From Acidimicrobiaceae bacterium (lineage in GTDB: Bacteria; Actinomycetota; Acidimicrobiia; Acidimicrobiales; Palsa-688): 7,600 nt of DNA. A program made the translations under genes and the position numbers. Under the pieces are notes generated by a model. It did not search any database. It was not told the DNA's origin and saw only the letters and a list, made by a program, of their open reading frames with translations. Positions 1 to 6,370 of the stretch are shown here, in pieces (positions within the stretch are counted from its first letter, which is position 1; every line of letters begins with the position of its first letter). The DNA lies in the NCBI GenBank assembly GCA_030838025.1, contig JAUTXM010000347.1:1-7600 (forward strand). The letters run 5' to 3'.

Positions 1-1
1 G

Positions 2-520
2 GCCCCGGCGGCGGAGGTGGCGACGCCCGAGGTCGCAGACCCGGCCGCCACGTCCGCCGAACCGGTGGACCAGGGCAGTCGCGGCGGTGAACGGCCGGCG
101 CCCGATCCGAGGAACGGCCCGCCCGAATCCGACGTCGCCTCTTTGGTCCCCCAGGCCCCCAGGCGCCGGGCCCCCGCCCGTGCACCACGAACCCCGCCCG
201 CCGACGCGACCCCGGACAACCCGGCGAATGCAGACGGTGCCGCGATCCCGGCCAAGCGAGCCCGCGGTGCCAGCGGCCGGCCTCCGCCTGCGCCTGCGCT
301 CCCGCCTGCCCCTGCGCTCCCGCCTGCGTCGATCGCCGCGGCCGACCCCCAATCCTCGCCGAGCCACGAGCCGGCCTCGGGCACAGCCACGCGCCCGGAA
401 CCCCCCGAACCCCCCGAACCGGTCGCCCGGGCTCCTCGCCGGCGCAGCAGGTCGCAGGCCCCGGCGGCGGTGCCTGGAACTGCGCCGGATCCCGACCCCA
501 CCAGTCCGTCCTCGCCCTAG
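2..520 (+). CDS. C-terminal part of an unidentified protein: Pro/Ala/Arg-rich disordered tail (5' partial)
   Basis: The reading frame is open from the first bases of the window to a TAG at 518-520, so this is most likely the end of a longer protein beginning upstream. A GTG at 17 could start a separate 167-residue protein, but it has no Shine-Dalgarno and the frame continues upstream of it. The visible part has no folded domain. It is almost entirely Ala, Pro, Arg, Ser, Glu and Asp, with basic clusters such as APRRRAPARAPR and APRRRSRSQAP, PAPALP repeats and a PEPPEPPEP run. Such tails are common extensions of actinobacterial enzymes and nucleic-acid-binding proteins, and the Arg clusters could contact RNA, DNA or acidic lipids. 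I cannot name the parent protein. A rival +3 frame over the same bases is a Pro/Arg shadow. The next gene starts about 85 bases downstream on the same strand. Confidence 0.55.
   Translation, partial: APAAEVATPEVADPAATSAEPVDQGSRGGERPAPDPRNGPPESDVASLVPQAPRRRAPARAPRTPPADATPDNPANADGAAIPAKRARGASGRPPPAPALPPAPALPPASIAAADPQSSPSHEPASGTATRPEPPEPPEPVARAPRRRSRSQAPAAVPGTAPDPDPTSPSSP
287..328 (+). repeat. 18-bp in-frame tandem repeat in the Pro/Ala tail
   Basis: The unit at 287-304 is repeated at 305-322 with one mismatch, followed by the first six bases of a third copy. As 18 is a multiple of three, the repeat encodes a repeated PAPALP peptide and keeps the frame. This is simple replication-slippage expansion of a disordered tail. 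Confidence 0.75.
401..418 (+). repeat. 9-bp in-frame tandem repeat (CCCCCCGAA x2)
   Basis: Two perfect adjacent copies of CCCCCCGAA encode a Pro-Pro-Glu run in the same tail. The hexa-C tracts would be prone to slippage; a one-base change would shift into the adjacent +3 frame, which stays open to 596. Confidence 0.7.
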
Positions 521-540
521 CGCGCCACGGCCGAACTCGC

Positions 541-569
541 TTGCCCTCGCCGGTGCAGATGGCGAGTAT
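541..569 (+). promoter_or_regulatory. Possible weak sigma70-type promoter before the RCK channel-like gene
   Basis: TTGCCC at 541-546 (4 of 6 to TTGACA) and GAGTAT at 564-569 (A at position 2, AT at positions 5-6) are separated by 17 bases. They lie about 36 bases before the start codon, which would leave a leader of roughly 30 bases containing the Shine-Dalgarno. Matches of this quality occur by chance, so this is only a candidate. Confidence 0.2.
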
Positions 570-594
570 CAGGCCACCGATCCGGCACTCATTT

Positions 595-603
595 AAGGGG
601 TGA
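595..603 (+). promoter_or_regulatory. Shine-Dalgarno deciding the start of the RCK channel-like gene
   Basis: AAGGGGTGA resembles the anti-16S consensus AAGGAGGTGA with one base missing. It overlaps the first in-frame GTG (600-602), which therefore cannot use it. The ATG at 606 is 5 bases after AAGGGG and the ATG at 612 is 8 bases after GGTGA. Either is better than the GTG; I annotate 606. Confidence 0.6.
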
Positions 604-605
604 CC

Positions 606-2369
606 ATGGAAATGGGCGAGGCGTTCTATGTGATCGCGGGGCTGACCCGCCTCACGGTGCCCGTCGTCGAGGGGCTGGTTGGCGCCGGTGGCGCGGTCGT
701 GGTGATCGCGACCACCCCGGACCCGCCGACGGAGCAACTCCTGGCCGGGCTGGCGTCGGTGGTCCACGCCACCGACGGCCGCGAGGCGGCGTTTCGCCAG
801 GTCGAACTCCCACGGGCGCGATGCCTCCTGGCCCTCGCCGAGGAAGACCTCGAAAACGTCCAGACGACGGTCATGGCCCACCGGGTGGCGCCTGACGTCC
901 CGGTCGTGATCCGGCTGTTCGACGGCTTGCTGGCCGACCAGCTCGAGCGGCTGGCGGCTGTCCCCGGACAGGGCATCAACGTTCGGCGGGCGTACAGCAT
1001 GTCCGCCCTGGCAGCGTCGCAGTTCGTTGCTTCGGCGCTCGGCGACGAGCCCGCGTTGACGATGCGCTTCGCCAACGGCGAGATCCCCTTCCTGCGGGTG
1101 GTCGTCCGGGACCACTCGCCACTCATCGGCACGCCCCTCGAAGCCATCGAGCGTGAGTTCGGCTGCGCCATCGTCGCCCAACGCCCGGCCGACGCTCCGG
1201 GGTGGGTGGGTCTCAACGGTGCCGATCGGACATTCGTGGCGGGCGACGAAGTGGTCATCGGGGGGCGCCAGGACGACGTGTTGCGCCTGGCGGTCCGCAA
1301 CAGCGAACTGTTCAATGTCGGGCCGCGGCAGCGCCAGTGGCGGCGGCGCCGCCGCCCGCACCGAGCCCCGGCGAGCCCGCCTCGCCGGGTCCGCAACATC
1401 ACCCTTCTGCCCCGCATCGCACTCCTGCTCACTGCGGTGATGGTGGCCAGCATGCTCTTCGTGACCCTCGGACTCCACCACAACTCGGTCGTGGCGTTCT
1501 ACTGGACGCTCACGGCGGCAGCGTCGGGTTCGCCCAGCAGCGACGTCGCGACGCAATCGACGGCGCTCAAGATCTTCTCGGTGATACCGGTCGTCGTCGG
1601 CGGTGCGCTCCTCGGGGTGCTGTTCTCCTATTTGGCCTCCATTGCCACCGCCGAGCGGCTGGAACAACGAATGGGTCGGCGCGCCAGCCGGCTACGGGGC
1701 CACGTGGTGCTGGGCGGGCTCGGAACCGTCGGCTACCGCGTCGAGGGACTCCTCTGGCGGCTCGGGATTCCGACCGCGGTACTGGAACTTCGGCCCGACG
1801 AGCAGTTCATCAACGTCGTACAGGCGCACACGCCGGTGATCAGCGGCGACGTACGCCTGGCGGACAATCTGGAGCGAGTGAACATCGCCGAGGCGGCGTG
1901 CCTGATCGCCTTGACCGACAACGACCTCTCCAATGTCGAGGCCTGTCTCAACGCCCAAGTGCTCCGGCCAGGAATCCGCACCGTGGCGAGGATCTTCGAC
2001 GAGGAGATCGCGGAGAGCGCCACGTCGGTGTTCGGGATCGACGCCTCCTCGTCGGCGGTACGAGTGGCGGCGCGGGCATTTGTCGACGCCGCGATCGACG
2101 AGCAGGCCATGCGGCAGTTCCAAGTGGGCGGCGCCGAGTTTCTGGGTCTGCGGCTCCACGTGACGACGCCGGTCACGCACGAGGAGGTGCAGCGCTGGCG
2201 ATCGGGTGGGGCACGAATGGTGGCGTTCCGCCGAGGCGACAGTGTCGCGATGGCGCCATCGGAGCTCGTCGGGCGACTCGAAGCGGGCGATTCCGCCATC
2301 GTGGCCGGCCCCGCGGCCTTCGTCCGGTCCCTGGTCATGGACGAGGTGTCGGAGGGCTCCCGGGCCTGA
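606..2369 (+). CDS. RCK-TM2-RCK ion-channel-like NAD-binding protein without a recognisable K+ selectivity filter
   Basis: 587 residues from ATG 606. Order of parts: a first TrkA-N/RCK-like domain (about 6-115) with a degenerate nucleotide motif (GLTRLT, two glycines lost, no acid after strand 2); a TrkA-C-like domain (about 151-229, TPLEAIEREFGCAIV, GDEVVIGG); an Arg-rich linker (about 244-263); transmembrane segment 1 (about 266-289); a re-entrant-like stretch (about 293-318); transmembrane segment 2 (about 322-348); then a second RCK with an intact GLGTVG (371-376), an acid at E394 and the typical ALTDNDLSN motif, plus a short TrkA-C-like tail. Members of this architecture are usually annotated as potassium channel or TrkA NAD-binding proteins in the inner membrane. 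Here the pore stretch reads TLTAAASGSPSSD and no TVGYG-like filter occurs anywhere, so K+ conduction is doubtful. It could be a nucleotide-sensing membrane protein or a channel of other selectivity. The nuclease gene follows after 64 bases on the same strand. Confidence 0.85.
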   Translation: MEMGEAFYVIAGLTRLTVPVVEGLVGAGGAVVVIATTPDPPTEQLLAGLASVVHATDGREAAFRQVELPRARCLLALAEEDLENVQTTVMAHRVAPDVPVVIRLFDGLLADQLERLAAVPGQGINVRRAYSMSALAASQFVASALGDEPALTMRFANGEIPFLRVVVRDHSPLIGTPLEAIEREFGCAIVAQRPADAPGWVGLNGADRTFVAGDEVVIGGRQDDVLRLAVRNSELFNVGPRQRQWRRRRRPHRAPASPPRRVRNITLLPRIALLLTAVMVASMLFVTLGLHHNSVVAFYWTLTAAASGSPSSDVATQSTALKIFSVIPVVVGGALLGVLFSYLASIATAERLEQRMGRRASRLRGHVVLGGLGTVGYRVEGLLWRLGIPTAVLELRPDEQFINVVQAHTPVISGDVRLADNLERVNIAEAACLIALTDNDLSNVEACLNAQVLRPGIRTVARIFDEEIAESATSVFGIDASSSAVRVAARAFVDAAIDEQAMRQFQVGGAEFLGLRLHVTTPVTHEEVQRWRSGGARMVAFRRGDSVAMAPSELVGRLEAGDSAIVAGPAAFVRSLVMDEVSEGSRA

Positions 2370-2370
2370 C

Positions 2371-2393
2371 GGCGCGGTTGCGGCGACCGCGTC
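2371..2393 (+). terminator. GC-rich hairpin directly after the channel-like gene (possible U-less terminator)
   Basis: CGCGGT (2373-2378) and ACCGCG (2386-2391) form a perfect 6-bp stem with a 7-base loop, extendable by a G-C and a G-U pair to 2371/2393. It begins one base after the TGA at 2367-2369. No T-tract follows, so it is either an actinobacterial-type terminator without a U tail or an mRNA 3'-end stabiliser. The nuclease lies only 40 bases on. Confidence 0.35.
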
Positions 2394-2433
2394 GCATGGT
2401 TCAGCCGAGTTGGTCAGGCAAGATGGCAATACC

Positions 2434-3213
2434 ATGCGCATCGCCACCTGGAACGTCAACTCGCTGAAGGTCCGGATGGGCCGCGTCGAGGAGTGGCTCA
2501 CCTACGCCAGTCCGGACATTTGCTGCCTGCAGGAGACCAAGCTCTCCGACGCAGCCTTTCCCCACATGGCCTTCTCCGCCTTGGGCTATGAGTCGGCCCA
2601 TCACGGCCGCGGCCAGTGGAACGGCGTTGCGATCCTGTCGCGAGTGGGGCTCGACCATGTGGTCGAAGGGTTCGCCGAGGGTGTCGACGCCGACGAAGAC
2701 GCGCGGCTCCTGACGGCGACCTGTGGCGGCGTGGTCGTGTCGAGTGTGTACGTGCCCAACGGCCGGGCGCTCGACGCACCCCACTTCCAATACAAGCTGT
2801 CGTGGTTCAATCGGTTGCGCCACCACTTGGACCGCGTCGCCGATCCCAGCAGGCCGGTAGCGGTGTGCGGCGACTTCAACGTGGCGCCCGAGGACCGCGA
2901 CGTGTGGGATCCCGCGGCGTTCGTGGGCAGCACCCACGTCAGTGCCGACGAGCGAGACGCCTTGGCCCGGTTGGAGGCGTGGGGCCTGGAGGACGCCTTC
3001 CGCCGCCGCTACCAGGAAGACCGCCTGTATACCTACTGGGACTACCGGGCGGGCGATTTCCACGAGCATCGCGGCATGCGGATCGATCTCATCCTGGTCT
3101 CCAGGCCACTGGCCGATGCCTTGACCTGGGCCATTGTGGACCGCAACGCCCGCAAGGGAAAGCTTCCCTCCGACCACGCGCCACTATTGATAGACGTCGT
3201 CAACGGCGACTGA
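2434..3213 (+). CDS. xth: Exodeoxyribonuclease III / AP endonuclease (xth, EEP family)
   Basis: 259 residues, close to the usual length of bacterial exonuclease III (about 260-270). The family cleaves DNA 5' to abasic sites and removes 3' blocking groups and 3' nucleotides in base-excision repair, using Mg2+, in the cytoplasm. All diagnostic residues are visible: N7 in the opening MRIATWNVNSLK, E34 in CLQETK, Y106 in VYVPNG, D147 and N149 in GDFN, D218 in RIDLIL and the terminal D247-H248 pair in SDHAPL. The ATG is chosen because the conserved MRIATWNVN opening is the family's N-terminus; longer in-frame reading upstream overlaps the channel gene in another frame and looks non-coding. No good Shine-Dalgarno precedes it, so translation or transcription may depend on the upstream gene. 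It is convergent with the next gene, 22 bases away. Confidence 0.95.
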   Translation: MRIATWNVNSLKVRMGRVEEWLTYASPDICCLQETKLSDAAFPHMAFSALGYESAHHGRGQWNGVAILSRVGLDHVVEGFAEGVDADEDARLLTATCGGVVVSSVYVPNGRALDAPHFQYKLSWFNRLRHHLDRVADPSRPVAVCGDFNVAPEDRDVWDPAAFVGSTHVSADERDALARLEAWGLEDAFRRRYQEDRLYTYWDYRAGDFHEHRGMRIDLILVSRPLADALTWAIVDRNARKGKLPSDHAPLLIDVVNGD

Positions 3214-3235
3214 TCGGCGATGACCTACCGGAGAA

Positions 3236-3667
3236 TCAGCGCAGCGAGGCGCTGATGGCGGCGGCCAGGCGGCGCTCGACGGGACCGAACAGCTCGATCG
3301 CTTCGGTGTCCCACAGCGCCCACGGCAGGGGGAGTGCGGCCGAACCGCAGCCGATCAGCGGCCGCCGGGGCCGAGGCGCCCAGCTGCCGGCGCTGCCACC
3401 GCGTCCGCGGTAGACGACCAGGCCGCTGAGCGGGTCGGGTACGGCGTCGAGCGCGGCCTGAACCGAGGTCAGTTGCCGGAACCGGTCCCAGGCGTCTTCC
3501 TCGGCGAACTCCAGCTCGAGCACCACACCCCAGGAGTGCCGGTGCCAATTCCATTCGGTGGCCCCGGTCAGGAGGGCCGCTTCGACCAACGCATCTCCAT
3601 ACGCTTCAGACCACAAAGCGGCGGAGGATGCGCCGTCGAGGACCTCGACGGAGAACCATACGGACAT
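3236..3667 (-). CDS. Uncharacterised Trp-rich actinobacterial protein
   Basis: 143 residues, ATG at 3667, TGA at 3236-3238. I do not recognise a named domain. It is soluble-looking, with no signal peptide or membrane segment, and unusually rich in tryptophan (nine: W4, W19, W39, W41, W46, W60, W96, W116, W119). A central block, TEWNWHRHSWGVVLELEF, is followed by a helix-like acidic/aromatic stretch, then AVPDPLSGLVVYRGRGGSAG, a Gly/Arg loop. The alternation of a beta-rich block and helix would suit a small alpha/beta fold of ferredoxin-like type, but that is a guess. Codon use resembles its neighbours and the gene carries its own promoter-like element, so I consider it real. It converges on the exonuclease gene and lies 81 bases downstream of the DUF2505-like gene on the same strand. 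Confidence 0.75.
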   Translation of the reverse strand: MSVWFSVEVLDGASSAALWSEAYGDALVEAALLTGATEWNWHRHSWGVVLELEFAEEDAWDRFRQLTSVQAALDAVPDPLSGLVVYRGRGGSAGSWAPRPRRPLIGCGSAALPLPWALWDTEAIELFGPVERRLAAAISASLR

Positions 3668-3673
3668 GGCGCC

Positions 3674-3702
3674 AGGCTAGGTCCTAAACCCCGGAGAAGC
3701 AA
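3674..3702 (-). promoter_or_regulatory. Candidate leaderless promoter of the Trp-rich protein gene
   Basis: On the minus strand, TTGCTT (3702-3697) and TAGCCT (3679-3674) are separated by exactly 17 bases. The -10-like TAGCCT occupies positions -12 to -7 relative to the ATG at 3667, so transcription would begin at or next to the A of ATG. No Shine-Dalgarno is visible between them, which fits a leaderless mRNA. Confidence 0.45.
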
Positions 3703-3709
3703 TGCCCTG

Positions 3710-3753
3710 GCGAGTCTCAGGCGAGTCTCAGGCGAGCCCGAGGCGCACTCAGC
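3710..3753. repeat. 11-bp tandem repeat: two perfect and two degenerate copies
   Basis: GCGAGTCTCAG at 3710-3720 is repeated exactly at 3721-3731. Diverged copies follow at 3732-3742 (GCGAGCCCGAG) and 3743-3753 (GCGCACTCAGC). The array fills most of the space between two minus-strand genes and the last copy runs over the stop codon of the DUF2505-like gene. It could be a protein-binding site upstream of the Trp-rich gene, or slippage debris. Confidence 0.7.
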
Positions 3754-4267
3754 CAGTGCTGCGGCGCTCTTGTTCTGCGGCCACCCAGTCGTCAAGCGCG
3801 TCCGCCTCCAGAGCGGCGTGGTCGTGCAATCCCGAGATGATGGCGGCCTCGGCCCGGCTCCCGACCAATGGCACCCGCACGATGACATCACCGATCGCGG
3901 TGCGGACGGTGGCGCCGCTCACCCGGTCGGTCGTGAGCCCGATAAGCCCCGAACACTCGAAGATCGACGTGTAGTAGTCGGGAACGATGGCGATGGTGGT
4001 GGTGTGCGTCTTGCGGTCCTGGGTCGACTCCTCGACCCACGACAGCTTGGCGGGGTCGATGAACGCCCTGACCCCAGGCGAAAGCGCACCCTCGAAGTCG
4101 TACCGCACCCGCTGGAAAATCCCGTCGCCGTCGTCGCGCTGCTCGATGAGCTCGGGCCGACCGAGCTTCGGCAGGCCGCCCAGCGTCTCGAGGAATCGCG
4201 GATCGACCAGCGCCTTCTCCACCTCATCGATCGGCGCGTGCAGGTGCTGGACCACCTCGAAGCGCAT
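3749..4267 (-). CDS. DUF2505 / SRPBCC-superfamily protein
   Basis: 172 residues from the ATG at 4267; a TTG one codon upstream is ignored because MRFEVVQHL is the natural opening of these proteins. The pattern is that of a START/Bet v1-like helix-grip protein of the DUF2505 type: an N-terminal beta strand, APIDEVEKALVDPRFLETL as the first helices, a block of alternating strands (FQRVRYDFEG, LSWVEESTQDRKTHTTTIAIVPD), and a C-terminal RVPLVGSRAEAAIISGLHDH helix ending in DDWV (130-162), like the conserved tail of DUF2505. SRPBCC proteins have a hydrophobic cavity for lipids or other small ligands; no catalytic residue can be assigned and the ligand is unknown. There is no signal peptide. It starts 38 bases after the helicase stop and has its own -10-like element, so it may be transcribed both alone and by read-through. 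Confidence 0.75.
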   Translation of the reverse strand: MRFEVVQHLHAPIDEVEKALVDPRFLETLGGLPKLGRPELIEQRDDGDGIFQRVRYDFEGALSPGVRAFIDPAKLSWVEESTQDRKTHTTTIAIVPDYYTSIFECSGLIGLTTDRVSGATVRTAIGDVIVRVPLVGSRAEAAIISGLHDHAALEADALDDWVAAEQERRSTG

Positions 4268-4273
4268 CAAGTC

Positions 4274-4279
4274 ATGTTA
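4274..4279 (-). promoter_or_regulatory. Candidate -10 element for a leaderless DUF2505-like mRNA
   Basis: TAACAT (minus strand, 4279-4274) fits the actinobacterial TANNNT -10 and sits at -12 to -7 relative to the ATG at 4267. No convincing -35 lies 16-19 bases upstream, and no Shine-Dalgarno precedes the ATG. Confidence 0.4.
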
Positions 4280-4305
4280 GGGCCGTACCGGGTTGTGCGA
4301 CGCCG

Positions 4306-6363
4306 TCACGCGCTGGCCCGGTGGGCGGCCACCAGATCGAGCAGTACGGCGCCATACCTCGAGACTTTCACGGCACCGAGGCCGGGGACGCCGAGGAGCT
4401 CCTCGGACGTCGCAGGACGCCGGGCCGCGACCGCGGCCAGGGTGGCGTCGTGGAGCACCACGTGGGCCGGAACGCCGGCGACCCGGGCGGCTGCCGCCCG
4501 CCACGCCCGCAGCGCCTCGACGACGGCTGGGTCGGCGGCCGCCAGCTGGGCGTCACGCAAGCTGGACTCGGGGCGGTGGCAACCGGCCAGCCGGGTTCGC
4601 TGCGCCGCCATCCGGGTCCGCCACTCGCCCTCCCCCACGACCGTAGGACCACTGCCTCCGGCCCCACCGGGGCCTGTGATGGCGTCAAGCCAGGCCGAAG
4701 GATTGCGCGGAACTCGCCGATCCCCGAACATTCGCTCGCGGGCCCATGAGCAGTGCAACTCGTCACCGGCCCGGGTCAGGGCGACGTAGAGAAGCCGGCG
4801 TTCCTCCATCTCCGCGGCGCGGGTTCGGGCATGGCTGATCGGGACCAGGCCATCCTCGACACCGGCGACCCACACGGCCTGCCACTCGAGGCCCTTGGCC
4901 CGGTGAAACGTCGAGATCGTGACACCCGCCGGCCCGCTGTCGGCTCGATCGTGACTTGTCGCCGGTCCCAACCAGCTCACGAAGCCGTCGACCGTCGGGC
5001 GGCTCTCCATCCGTTCGAAGTCCGACGCCAGGGCGGCCAGGGTCCGGGCGGCGGTCCTCATCGCCGCCTCGACGACTGAAGCACCATCGCCGCGGTCGTC
5101 GGACGTGCGGGCCAGGTCCGACGCCACCAGCGCGAACCGTTCGCCCCTCCGCCCCGACACCTCGGTGAGGAGGGTCTGAATATCGGGATCATCGAGCAGC
5201 GGGCGGGCCCCGGCCAGGCGGTAGGGCAGCTGAGCGGTCCGAAACGCCATCTCGAATACGGCCACCTGGGCATTGGTCCGAACCAGGATCGCCATCTCGG
5301 ACCACGGAAGCCCCGAGGCGTGGCGCTGGCGCGACTCGGCGACGATCCCGTGGGCCTCGGCGGCATCGTCGGCATAGGCCCGCACCACGGTGGCCGGCCC
5401 ATCACGACGAGATGACCGCAGATCCGAACCCGACGGACCGAGGACCCGGGCAGCGGCGGCCACGACCTGCGGCGTGCATCGATGGTTGTCGTCCAACCGG
5501 ATGACCTCGGTGCCCGGCCAACGATCGGGCAGCCGGGCCAGGAGCGACGAATCGGCACCATTCCAGCCGTACACCGCCTGGTTGGGGTCGCCGACCACGC
5601 ACACATCGGGCTGGGCGCCCAGCCAGGCGCCCAGGAGCCGGTCCTGCAACGGGTTGACATCCTGGAACTCGTCGACGAACAGGTGCCGCCATCGCCAGCG
5701 TTGGACCGCGGCGAAGGCGGGATCGTGCTCCAAGGCCTGGGCGCAGCGGGCCAGGAGGTCGTCGAAGTCGGCCAGCCGCCGCAGCGTCTTCTCGGTCTGG
5801 TACCGGGCGATCAACGCCGCCATCGTCTCGGCGGCGACGGGAGGGCGTCGACCGGCGGCCTCGGCCGCGGCCGGGTAGGCCTCGGGCGAAACCAGCCGGG
5901 CGCTGGCCCACTCGATCTCGGCCGTCAGCTCCGACAACGCGGCGCCCGACAGGTCGGGACGGCCGGCGACCAGCCGGGCCAAGAGACGGGTCTTGCGGTC
6001 CAGCAGTTGGGGAGGTGGCTCGCCCCGGTCGGCCCAGTACTGGCGCAGCTGGGCATAGGCGACGCCATGAAAGGTCCCGGCTGTGAGCCGCTCGCGAACG
6101 CCCAGCGCCCGAAGCCGAGCGCCCAACTCGCCCGCGGCCCGCCGCGTGAACGTGAGCGCCAACACGTGGGTGGGGTCGACGGTCCCCCTGGCCATCCGGT
6201 AGGCGATGCGACGAGTCAACACCCTGGTCTTGCCCGACCCGGCACCGGCCAGGATGCACAGCTGTGGGGCGTCAGTCTCGACCGCCCGGCGCTGGGTCGC
6301 AGTGAGGTCGGCCAGCAGCGACGCTGACGCACACCTCGCCGACCCCGATGACTCCGTGTCCAC
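4306..6363 (-). CDS. UvrD/PcrA-family (SF1A) DNA helicase with C-terminal HRDC domain, UvrD2-like
   Basis: 685 residues from GTG 6363. ATP-driven 3'-5' DNA unwinding in repair or replication-fork processing is the known family role. Motifs in order: Q motif LTATQRRAV (20-28), Walker A GAGSGKT (40-46), motif Ia LTFTRRAAGEL (70-80), GTFHG (96-100), motif II VDEFQDVN (230-237), motif III GDPNQAVYGWNGAD (258-271), motif IV LDDNHRC (290-296), motif V TISTFHRAKGLEW (482-494), motif VI ERRLLYVALTRA (521-532). Residues about 562-606 are a flexible linker, and 607-683 form an HRDC domain ending EELLGVPGLGAVKVSRYG. This order matches actinobacterial UvrD2, but the tetracysteine usually found between motor and HRDC is absent (one Cys, C595, in the linker). 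The frame stays open upstream to 6876, but that stretch is not protein-like; GTG 6363 gives the normal short N-terminus and has a TATCTT element 7 bases before it. Confidence 0.92.
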   Translation of the reverse strand: MDTESSGSARCASASLLADLTATQRRAVETDAPQLCILAGAGSGKTRVLTRRIAYRMARGTVDPTHVLALTFTRRAAGELGARLRALGVRERLTAGTFHGVAYAQLRQYWADRGEPPPQLLDRKTRLLARLVAGRPDLSGAALSELTAEIEWASARLVSPEAYPAAAEAAGRRPPVAAETMAALIARYQTEKTLRRLADFDDLLARCAQALEHDPAFAAVQRWRWRHLFVDEFQDVNPLQDRLLGAWLGAQPDVCVVGDPNQAVYGWNGADSSLLARLPDRWPGTEVIRLDDNHRCTPQVVAAAARVLGPSGSDLRSSRRDGPATVVRAYADDAAEAHGIVAESRQRHASGLPWSEMAILVRTNAQVAVFEMAFRTAQLPYRLAGARPLLDDPDIQTLLTEVSGRRGERFALVASDLARTSDDRGDGASVVEAAMRTAARTLAALASDFERMESRPTVDGFVSWLGPATSHDRADSGPAGVTISTFHRAKGLEWQAVWVAGVEDGLVPISHARTRAAEMEERRLLYVALTRAGDELHCSWARERMFGDRRVPRNPSAWLDAITGPGGAGGSGPTVVGEGEWRTRMAAQRTRLAGCHRPESSLRDAQLAAADPAVVEALRAWRAAAARVAGVPAHVVLHDATLAAVAARRPATSEELLGVPGLGAVKVSRYGAVLLDLVAAHRASA

Positions 6364-6370
6364 CCCGATG

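Noticed and set aside
87..596. 169-codon +3 open frame over the Pro/Ala tail
   Set aside because: The product is an Arg/Pro/Ser shadow typical of GC-rich DNA. The +2 frame has the better composition and in-frame repeats.
2370..2433. Separate promoter for the exonuclease gene
   Set aside because: TTGGTC and CAAGAT are present but only three bases apart, and no TANNNT lies at the leaderless distance from ATG 2434.
626..2501. Long minus-strand open frames opposite the channel-like gene (626-1483, 1692-2501, 1733-2338)
   Set aside because: They are antisense shadows: no recognisable domains, no start signals, and the plus strand encodes a clear multidomain protein.
2401..3177. 258-codon minus-strand frame opposite the exonuclease gene
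   Set aside because: The plus strand carries a complete nuclease with all catalytic residues; the antisense product has no family features.
5482..6327. 281-codon plus-strand frame opposite the helicase
   Set aside because: It is low-complexity Gly/Arg/Gln sequence mirroring helicase codons, with no start signal.
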